6,227 nt of DNA from an uncultured Corynebacterium sp. (GTDB lineage Bacteria; Actinomycetota; Actinomycetes; Mycobacteriales; Mycobacteriaceae), in NCBI RefSeq assembly GCF_946222305.1, contig NZ_CAMIHZ010000055.1, positions 1 to 6,227 of the forward strand, read 5' to 3'. Shown one piece after another: positions 1 through 4,584 of this stretch. The position numbers and the translations under genes were made by a program. The first letter of the stretch is position 1; each line of letters starts with the position of its first letter. The notes beneath the pieces are model-generated. The model was not told the origin of the DNA and did no database searches. It worked only from the letters and a program-made list of their open reading frames with translations.

Positions 1-42
1 GAGAAATAATGGAAATCAAGGCACAAGCCTAGGAACAAAACC

Positions 43-510
43 CGGGACACTTCAGCTAGCGGTGGATCGCGTGAGCGGCCTGGCCTTGATGAGGCGATGC
101 GGTACGTCCGCGCGGGGGATCAGCTTGTCGTTACATCGATGGATCGGTGCGCGCGTTCACTAACGGACTTGTACGCCATTGTTGACGAACTAGTCAGCAA
201 AGGGGTCTCGGTGAAATTCCTCAAAGAGGGACAGGTGTATTCGAAGGACTCCACTCCGATCGCCAAGCTGGTGCTCGGGCTGTTGGGTTCGGTGGCGGAG
301 TTTGAACGCTCAATCTTTAGGGAGCGTCAGGCAGAAGGAATCACTCGGGCAAAAGAGCGTGGCGTGTACAAGGGTCGCGCTCGCGCGCTCACCGATGAGC
401 AAGTCGCTCAGGCGCGCGAATGGGTCAATGCTGGTGTGCCGAAAGCCGAGGTTGCAAGACGGCTCATGATAGGGAGGACAACCCTTTATAAATACCTAAC
501 TAAAAACTAA
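43..510 (+). pseudogene. Serine recombinase (resolvase/invertase family), 5'-truncated
   Basis: This is the C-terminal two thirds of a Tn3/Hin-type serine resolvase, a DNA recombinase. The first ATG is at 97, but resolvase-like coding clearly begins earlier: the frame reads DTSASGGSRERPGLDEAM from about position 46, matching the usual SG..RPGL.EA stretch. Counting from the ATG, the DRCARS motif at residues 16-21 holds the two active-site arginines (DRLxRS in most relatives). The long E-helix region lies at about 60-90, and a helix-turn-helix at about 104-135 (VPKAEVARRLMIGRTTLYKYL). The N-terminal block with the YxRVS motif and nucleophilic serine is absent. The same frame has a stop at 7-9, and no other frame in positions 1-45 supplies the missing part. 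I therefore infer an inactive remnant of a mobile element. It converges on the next gene with only 14 bp between the stop codons. Confidence 0.85.
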
Positions 511-524
511 AGCCGCAATTGATT

Positions 525-806
525 CTAGAGGAGTGCCATCAAGTAAATTACCATTAATTCGAAAGCGATTGCTCCAGATAAAAGTCCAAACGTGCACCAT
601 TTGAGGTGTGGATAGCTTCTCCACCAACTGTAGATCGATGCGATCAGCAATGTCGTCGGAACTGCAATGTTCACGAAAATGAAGGTGGCAGTTGCTCCTA
701 TGTGGCGGGTAGCCATGTAGCTGTAACTGTGTAGCAACCATAGGAGCGTCCATCCGATCAGTAGTCCAAGGAGGAAGACTGCGGAGAATTTGATTGTTCT
801 TTTCAT
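525..806 (-). CDS. Small three-helix membrane protein, candidate immunity protein
   Basis: I do not recognise a named family. The 93-residue product has three hydrophobic segments, at about residues 6-27, 36-59 and 70-92, with a basic N-terminus (MKRTIK) and a short polar loop around WWRSYPHLK. It is thus a small inner-membrane protein. The start codon lies four bases after the stop of the upstream ORF (811-1689), and no strong Shine-Dalgarno sequence precedes it. This suggests cotranscription and translational coupling with that gene. Base composition is visibly more AT-rich than ahpF at the other end of the window. A small multi-helix membrane protein immediately 3' of a secreted protein with a variable C-terminal domain is the usual place for an immunity protein against an envelope-acting toxin. 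That role is inferred from position only. It could equally be an accessory or unrelated membrane protein. Confidence 0.7.
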   Translation of the reverse strand: MKRTIKFSAVFLLGLLIGWTLLWLLHSYSYMATRHIGATATFIFVNIAVPTTLLIASIYSWWRSYPHLKWCTFGLLSGAIAFELMVIYLMALL

Positions 807-810
807 GTAA

Positions 811-1689
811 CTACTGAATAGAACGTTTGAGAACGATCAAGTCTGAGCCGTCACGTTGTTGTTCTTGTGCGGGATTTGACGTGAGCCTAGCGTGAAGTGC
901 ATATTCTCGACATTGGTTGATCACGCCGTCTCCGTTTCCTTCATATCTTAATCCAACTCCACGCCCAGTTATGTTGTTGTAGGCATCCATGCCGGAGACC
1001 TGTTCATTAGTAAACTCTCCTCCCGGGTCGACGGTATGGTCAGCTTCATGCGCGTTACCCATTCGTTCCGCAAATGCCGCATTCGCGCTTTCTGTCATCA
1101 GCCCTTGCCAGGCGCAGTGCCGAGCGGTGTCTCCTTCGTTATCAAAAGCGGGATCTGCTATTGAGACCCCTAGCGCTTCAGCGCGTCCGGCGGCTTCAGC
1201 GTGGAATACCCTGCGACAGTCGTTCCATTCGTTCCTGCAGGTAGATCGTTCGGTTTCCCCAAGTGTTTCGTGCCACTTGTCTGGAATGTCTCCTAGGGCT
1301 ACACCTCCCACTTCAGGCGAGTCTCCAGCAGCCCTAGCTGCTGCGAAAGTTCGAAGAGGTGAAAAGCCTTGGTGTCTGACAACAATCTCATTTCGATCGA
1401 CTCTTGTAGACGTTTCGATCCAGGAATCACTTGAAGGGTTTGCGATAGGATTTCTTAGGGAGGCTATTTCTCTTCCTTGCTTGTTAAAGAGCCCTACGCG
1501 AGAATTGAGATTTGATTCGAGATGAATATTTGAAGGTAGGCCAACTGCAATTCGGAACTCGGGATATTTAGTCGGGTCCTTAAAAGTGACACTGTAGGAA
1601 GCCTTGAGAGGAGCTACAGGATTTAGTCTTATCAAGAAGGCGGAATCTTCAATAATTGCTGAGTCCCCTTCCATACGTAGCTGGGGCAT
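811..1689 (-). CDS. RHxxW/AHE/DxYNNxxGR-domain protein (DUF6973-like), probably the split-off C-terminus of the LGFP protein
   Basis: The first ATG gives 292 residues. Residues about 7-110 look beta-rich (VGLFNKQGREIASLRNP resembles a module common in secreted actinobacterial proteins, from memory). Residues about 185-265 carry a distinctive pattern: R190-H191-x-x-W194 with LMT at 197-199, A213-H214-E215, and M234-D-x-Y-N-N-x-x-G-R243. I associate this with the DUF6973-type domain, whose activity is not known to me. Four cysteines (151, 158, 192, 260) suggest disulfides and therefore export, yet the ORF has no signal peptide and no clear ribosome site. It overlaps the end of the upstream LGFP ORF by 41 bp. 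Removing one C from the CCCC run at 1683-1686 would join the two frames as ...SLENA-QLRMEG..., about 662 residues. I therefore read it as the C-terminal half of a frameshifted gene; a separately translated protein is the alternative. Confidence 0.75.
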   Translation of the reverse strand: MPQLRMEGDSAIIEDSAFLIRLNPVAPLKASYSVTFKDPTKYPEFRIAVGLPSNIHLESNLNSRVGLFNKQGREIASLRNPIANPSSDSWIETSTRVDRNEIVVRHQGFSPLRTFAAARAAGDSPEVGGVALGDIPDKWHETLGETERSTCRNEWNDCRRVFHAEAAGRAEALGVSIADPAFDNEGDTARHCAWQGLMTESANAAFAERMGNAHEADHTVDPGGEFTNEQVSGMDAYNNITGRGVGLRYEGNGDGVINQCREYALHARLTSNPAQEQQRDGSDLIVLKRSIQ

Positions 1690-2800
1690 TCTCTAATGAG
1701 GGGGCGCCAATAGAGAAAGTTTCACTTGAACCTGCAAGCCCGACGGAGATGGCAAGTGAGTTGAGAGTGCCGTGTTCAAAGCGTTGAGAAGCGAGTTTTG
1801 GATCCCCTCCTGTGGGGTCAGCTACCGGGTATCCGTACCGCCCTCGTTCATATTCGGCTGAGGCCCACTGATTGAGAATTTGGCCCTGCACCATGTGTGC
1901 TCCGTGTTGTGGGTGCCAGTACATCTTTCCGCCGGTGAAGTTATTGAATCGTCCGATACCGTCAGGGGTTTTTGTTTCATCACCTGTGGGATAGCCAAGC
2001 GGGCCTTTCTCCGCTCCGGTTTGTACCCACTTGTCGTAGATCGCCCCATGGATTGTGGCCAGGCCTGCCAGTGAACCGTAGATGTGACCGTGTTCGAAGG
2101 ATTGCTTGCGCCCGATACCGTCAGACAGACCGAATTCGTCAGTGGTGGGGTAGCCCAGTGGTCCACGTTCCCATCCGATACGTGCCCAAGCGACAGAGAA
2201 GTGCGTGGTGATCGGATGAGCGCCGGTATTAGGGTGCCAGTAGATGAACCCGTTGACGAACTCGTTACGTCGTCCTACTCCATCGGGAACCTTCAGCTCG
2301 TCAGATTTCGGCCAGGTTAGGAGGCTTTGCGGTCCACCGAGAGAATCGTACTTTTCGCGGATCTTTCCGCAGACTTTGAACGGGCTGGGCCAGTACGTTC
2401 GGCACGTATCGACAACGGCAAAAGTCTGGATCCCAGAGCGTGCCTGTGTGGCCTGTTCTTTAGCTTCTTGGACCTCGGCGCGGTTGGCCTGTTCTTTGGT
2501 GAAACCACCAGGGATTTCTTCTTTATCGGAACGCATCTGTCCTGGGGTGACTTTGCTTTTGGGGTTGATGGTGGGGTGCCAGTTTTTGCCCGCTTGGTTA
2601 TCTACGTTGTTGTCGTCGAAGCCTGGTTCTGCTGGTTCGAGATCTTCGCGCCCGGGCGCGACGTAATCGGCGTTGTTGTCGGCTGGTGTGCTGGCGGTTG
2701 CCGGGGGTTGGGTGGGCTGAGCCTGCACAACCGGGGTGAAGCCGATGCCGAGAGTGAGGGTGAACAGGAGGGTGGAGATAATGCGAGATGGTCTGGCCAT
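1649..2800 (-). CDS. Secreted LGFP-repeat protein, N-terminal half of a probable envelope-anchored effector
   Basis: The 383-residue product begins with a Sec signal peptide: basic start, hydrophobic core at about 8-22, and likely cleavage after VVQA at residue 27. A Pro/Ala/Asp-rich low-complexity linker follows to about residue 80. After two cysteines (C133, C144), four LGFP-type repeats run from about 147 to 350. Their diagnostic cores are LGGPQSLLTWP, RGPLGYPTTDE, KGPLGYPTGDE and RGRYGYPVAD, each followed by a G(I/V)GR-x-F-x-(H/G)G-x-(I/M)Y pattern. LGFP repeats occur in corynebacterial envelope proteins and are thought to bind the cell wall. GGAAG ten bases upstream of the ATG at 2800 supports the start. 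The last 11 residues (ATYGRGLSNY and stop) look like out-of-frame readthrough, because the next ORF continues naturally after one base is dropped. Upstream inverted repeats may regulate it. Confidence 0.88.
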   Translation of the reverse strand: MARPSRIISTLLFTLTLGIGFTPVVQAQPTQPPATASTPADNNADYVAPGREDLEPAEPGFDDNNVDNQAGKNWHPTINPKSKVTPGQMRSDKEEIPGGFTKEQANRAEVQEAKEQATQARSGIQTFAVVDTCRTYWPSPFKVCGKIREKYDSLGGPQSLLTWPKSDELKVPDGVGRRNEFVNGFIYWHPNTGAHPITTHFSVAWARIGWERGPLGYPTTDEFGLSDGIGRKQSFEHGHIYGSLAGLATIHGAIYDKWVQTGAEKGPLGYPTGDETKTPDGIGRFNNFTGGKMYWHPQHGAHMVQGQILNQWASAEYERGRYGYPVADPTGGDPKLASQRFEHGTLNSLAISVGLAGSSETFSIGAPSLENAPATYGRGLSNY

Positions 2801-2856
2801 GGTGGGTCATCTTCCGCTGTGGTGAATGGTTAGAAATGACCCTAGCGTGAGACAGC

Positions 2857-2871
2857 TCCTTTCGGGAAGGA
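2857..2871. repeat. Short inverted repeat in the 5' leader of the LGFP gene
   Basis: TCCTT, five-base loop, AAGGA form a perfect 5-bp stem about 57 bases upstream of the LGFP start codon, beside the AT-rich stretch AAAATTAATTAA. Read on the minus strand it includes AAAGGAG, a good Shine-Dalgarno match, but no start codon with an extended frame follows at a proper distance. It could be a leader hairpin or an operator half; function is unknown. Confidence 0.4.
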
Positions 2872-2892
2872 AAATTAATTAACAGTTGGGAA

Positions 2893-2950
2893 ATCTTGTA
2901 AAGATGCAGGAAGATTCCTGAAATTATTCTGTATGGCTGTCTACTGACAG
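2893..2950. promoter_or_regulatory. Cluster of three inverted repeats in the presumed promoter region of the LGFP gene
   Basis: Three perfect small palindromes lie within 58 bp: ATCTT-GTA-AAGAT (2893-2905), CAGGAA-GA-TTCCTG (2907-2920) and CTGTC-TACT-GACAG (2937-2950). The region is AT-rich and lies 93-150 bases upstream of the LGFP start, where its promoter should be. On the minus strand AATAATTT at about 2922-2929 is a weak -10-like match, and I see no convincing -35. None of the palindromes matches a regulator site I recognise, including the DtxR box. The call as an operator region rests on position and symmetry only. Confidence 0.35.
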
Positions 2951-3076
2951 TCTATTCGGCGCTATATCTGTTCTTCTTGTATATGGAATAGGTGAGCGGC
3001 CGGGCGAGGGGGCGCGATGCGACGTGCCATGAAAGAGATGTGAACTCCTCGGACTTTCCTCACGCCCCGAGCCAGG

Positions 3077-3101
3077 CACACTCGTCGACAATCGACGTGT
3101 G
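3077..3101. repeat. Imperfect 25-bp inverted repeat
   Basis: CACA-(CT)-CGTCG, loop ACAAT, CGACG-TGTG: nine paired bases per arm with a two-base bulge on the left arm. It lies just past the 3' end of the frameshifted minus-strand gene (3116-3302) without a T-run on either strand, so an intrinsic terminator is not well supported. A protein-binding site or recombination-site remnant is possible. Confidence 0.4.
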
Positions 3102-3115
3102 GCATCGCTTAAGAG

Positions 3116-3302
3116 CTAACCAGTGGCGTGATGTCCGCGCAAAGTGCTGCGCGTGGTGCGCCATGTTCTGCGCGTAGCGGGGATGGGTTCGCCAGCGATG
3201 GCATATATCTCGTCAGGCAGGGCTTTGCGGGTGCGCTTGCTGATGCGCGCGGCGGCCTGGGCCATCTTCTTACGCCTGAGTATCAGTGAGTTGTTTCGTC
3301 AC
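3116..3302 (-). pseudogene. Unrecognised small gene with a one-base frameshift, downstream of the VbhA-like gene
   Basis: A GTG at 3302 is preceded by AGGAG five bases away, overlapping the stop of the VbhA-like gene, so the two form an operon with a 9-base gap. The frame reads MTKQLTDTQA and then meets TAA at 3272-3270. Skipping one base (A3272 on the plus strand) opens 51 more codons, starting KKMAQAAARISKRTRKALPD and passing EIYAIAGEPIP to a TAG at 3116. The joined product would be a basic protein of about 61 residues, helical at the start. I do not recognise it. The last 20 residues are Arg/Thr-rich and may already be out of the ancestral frame. The position after an antitoxin-like gene suggests a toxin partner or a remnant of one, but no Fic motif (HPFxxGNG) is present. 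Confidence 0.5.
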
Positions 3303-3311
3303 TGTTGCTCC

Positions 3312-3596
3312 TCATGCGGTGGGGGTGTTGTCTCGATTGCGTTTCTGGTCGTTGCGTCGTGCACGTACCCGGTCGCAGATCGCCTGGGCACGCTCGGGGG
3401 TCATCGGACCACGCTCACGCGACTGGGCAATGGCTGCGACATTCTCCTCAGTGGGACGCCAGCCCTCCAAGACGCTACTGTGCACGGCTTCCACAACGTT
3501 GCGCAGGCGCCTGCCTTCTAGTCCACGCAGTGCGTTAGGGAAAGCGGCTATGTATGCATCGATGCTACGCAGCGTGCGGTAGTTATTCTCAGTCAT
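3312..3596 (-). CDS. VbhA-type antitoxin-like protein (Fic inhibitor family)
   Basis: The 94-residue product appears to be a small helical cytoplasmic protein. Its centre, HSSVLEGWRPTEENVAAIA at about residues 39-57, matches the antitoxin signature (S/T)xxxE(G/N): S40, E44 and G45, in the same arrangement as the S-QRL-E-G helix of VbhA. In that family the glutamate enters the Fic active site and blocks AMP transfer (established knowledge). A C-terminal part MTPERAQAICDRVRARR resembles the ordinary VbhA tail, and the last 15 residues are Arg/Asn-rich. The N-terminus (MTENNYRTLRSIDAYIAAFP) forms an extra helix region. The ATG at 3596 has only a weak ribosome site. No Fic toxin follows; instead a short frameshifted gene starts nine bases downstream. 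It is either an orphan antitoxin left after loss of its toxin or part of a pair with an unfamiliar partner. Confidence 0.6.
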   Translation of the reverse strand: MTENNYRTLRSIDAYIAAFPNALRGLEGRRLRNVVEAVHSSVLEGWRPTEENVAAIAQSRERGPMTPERAQAICDRVRARRNDQKRNRDNTPTA

Positions 3597-3654
3597 GGTT
3601 TTTCAAGTTCGGAAGCGCTACGCCGTAGGCGTTGTGTTGAGGTCTTGAGGTGTG

Positions 3655-3938
3655 ATGTTGGTCGGAGTCTTGCGTGGTGTCGTGTTTGAGCTCGGCCAGG
3701 ATTCGGCGGGTTGAGACAAGCGCTGGTGAGTCACCATGTGGCGGCCTTGCGGGAAGCGCAGCCGATCAGTGTGCGGGCCGAGGGTCGGTCCAACATCTAC
3801 GAGCTGTGTTGTGAGCAGTTGGCGGCGCCGGTGCAGTGGCTCGCTCACTTGGCGACTCTTACTCCGGAAGGCCAGAAGGTATGCTGCACCGCCCCCGTGG
3901 TGGACGATCAGGTATCAGTTTCGGGTGCTGAGCGATGA
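3655..3938 (+). pseudogene. ArsR/SmtB-family transcriptional regulator, frameshifted and N-terminally shortened
   Basis: The frame from 3711 (TTG) to 3938 encodes a clear winged-helix core: recognition helix RQALVSHHVAALREAQ, then wing VRAEGRSNIYEL and a WLAHL helix. This is the pattern of ArsR-type metal/metalloid-sensing repressors. A complete family member has about 100-115 residues, and this frame has only 75 with the first helices missing. In the frame one base off, ATG at 3655 reads MLVGVLRGVVFELGQDSAG before a stop at 3712, which looks like the missing helix pair, so a frameshift near 3709-3712 is likely. Even joined, the usual N-terminal helix is short. Two Cys-Cys pairs (C33-C34 and C58-C59, counted from the TTG) would be suitable metalloid ligands. 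The stop overlaps the permease ATG as ATGA, the mark of a coupled operon. Confidence 0.75.
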
Positions 3939-4227
3939 TTCATGCGGTACAGACCTTCGGGTTGATCCTGGTCGAGTTGCTCGTCCTGTTCTCGGTGTCC
4001 CGCTCTACGTGCGGGGCGAGACAATGCTGCCGATTGGCCTGGCCCTCAGCTCAGCCGGGATTGGACTCGGCGCCGTGTTCGCACTGATGATCGGTGGCGC
4101 CGGAGCCTCCATTCCCGAGGTTTCGATGCTCACCGCCATGTTTAAGCCCCGACTGGCGGTCACGTTCGTGGTCACTATCATCGTCACGGCCATTGCCGCT
4201 GGCTATCTCATCCCACTGATCGCCTGA
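3935..4227 (+). pseudogene. ArsP/YraQ-type permease (DUF318 family) with internal deletion
   Basis: The ATG at 3935 overlaps the arsR stop (ATGA) and opens with MIHAVQTFGLILVELLVLF, the typical first membrane helix of these predicted permeases, linked to export of arsenic-type compounds. At about 3985-3995 this frame ceases to make sense. In the frame one base off, the last part of the same family appears: VLGVPLYVRG, then two membrane segments around MLPIGLALSSAGIGLGAVF and AVTFVVTIIVTAIAAGYLIP, with the family-like stretch GGAGASIPEVSML and FKPRL between them, ending at TGA 4225-4227. Relatives have about 300 residues and eight or so helices, whereas here only the first and last parts remain. 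An internal deletion of roughly 200 codons with loss of frame is inferred. The protein cannot transport. Confidence 0.8.
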
Positions 4228-4252
4228 CCCATCAACCACATTCCAACCTCAC

Positions 4253-4258
4253 AAGGAG
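4253..4258 (+). promoter_or_regulatory. Ribosome binding site of the 53-residue Cys-Cys protein
   Basis: AAGGAG, 11 bases before the ATG at 4270. It is a perfect Shine-Dalgarno core and the main support for this short gene being translated. Confidence 0.75.
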
Positions 4259-4269
4259 AACAAACAACC

Positions 4270-4431
4270 ATGAAATTCAAGGACTTCTTCACGTCACGCA
4301 AACTGGACAGCAGCTGCTGCGGAGCCCAGATCATGTCCGATGGCGACGATCCGTCCCAGGCCGAGCAGGGAACACCTGTCGAGACAATTGCTTCTTCGGC
4401 GCCTAACAACGAGGACACGGACGGCAACTGA
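4270..4431 (+). CDS. Small acidic protein with a vicinal Cys-Cys pair, from the permease operon
   Basis: A 53-residue ORF with an excellent ribosome site and sensible composition. The N-terminus is basic and aromatic (MKFKDFFTSRKL), followed by SSCCGAQI with adjacent cysteines C16-C17. From about residue 23 the tail is Asp/Glu/Ser/Pro-rich and probably disordered. There is no signal peptide or membrane segment, so it should be cytoplasmic. I recall similar short CC proteins after ArsP-type permeases in actinobacteria but cannot name the family. The position 42 bases after the permease and before a hairpin terminator makes it the last gene of the arsR-permease operon. A vicinal dithiol is suited to binding arsenite, antimonite or a soft metal, so delivery of the ion to the permease is a reasonable inference. 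Its coding frame appears intact although both upstream genes are broken. Confidence 0.65.
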   Translation: MKFKDFFTSRKLDSSCCGAQIMSDGDDPSQAEQGTPVETIASSAPNNEDTDGN

Positions 4432-4443
4432 TATACCGAATCT

Positions 4444-4485
4444 ATGGGGTTGCGCCCTGTGGTGCAGCCCCATCTCTGTCTTCAC
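4444..4485 (+). terminator. Rho-independent-type terminator after the Cys-Cys protein gene
   Basis: ATGGGGTTGC (4444-4453) pairs with GCAGCCCCAT (4464-4473): ten pairs including one G-T, with a 10-base loop. A pyrimidine-rich tail CTCTGTCTTC follows, weaker than a classic T-run. It begins 12 bases after the stop at 4431 and sits between two convergent transcription units. Confidence 0.6.
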
Positions 4486-4584
4486 CCGACGTGGGCCGTG
4501 ATGTATTCCAGCCCAGTAGTTGTGATGTCGATGGCACGCCCCCATTAATCAACGCGCCCGGTCAGTACAACTAGCCTGGCATTG

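Larger units (their letters stand above)
2951..3310. other. Gene-poor segment with decayed sequence
   Basis: No intact gene can be supported here. The short open frames on both strands lack ribosome sites, domains and credible composition. The segment contains an ERPG-like codon string near 2994-3005 that faintly resembles the resolvase at the left end, the imperfect palindrome at 3077-3101, and the frameshifted small minus-strand gene at 3116-3302. I read it as degraded accessory DNA. Confidence 0.4.

Noticed and set aside
989..1525. A 178-codon plus-strand frame opposite the effector ORF
   Set aside because: Ser/Ala/Pro-rich composition, no domain or ribosome site; a shadow of the minus-strand gene with the DUF6973-like pattern.
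2327..2833. A 168-codon plus-strand frame opposite the LGFP gene
   Set aside because: It crosses the LGFP signal peptide and start codon on the other strand and shows no domain; the minus-strand frame has four clear repeats.
2857..2950. DtxR/IdeR iron box upstream of the LGFP gene
   Set aside because: None of the palindromes matches the TTAGGTTAGSCTAACCTAA-type consensus.
2793..3101. A CRISPR array or tandem repeat in the palindrome-rich region
   Set aside because: The inverted repeats differ from each other and no regularly spaced direct repeat is present.
3144..3521. Plus-strand frames of 98-125 codons across 3144-3582
   Set aside because: They oppose the VbhA-like gene and the small frameshifted gene, show no family pattern and have no ribosome site.
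3736..4227. A single 163-codon gene as drawn from the ATG at 3736
   Set aside because: Its first part is arsR read out of frame (Arg/Cys/Ser-rich); only the part after about 3990 is real coding sequence, the permease C-terminus.
4486..4584. A terminator for ahpF in the convergent gap
   Set aside because: I found no stable stem followed by a T-run in the minus-strand direction; the hairpin at 4444-4473 has its pyrimidine tail on the plus-strand side.
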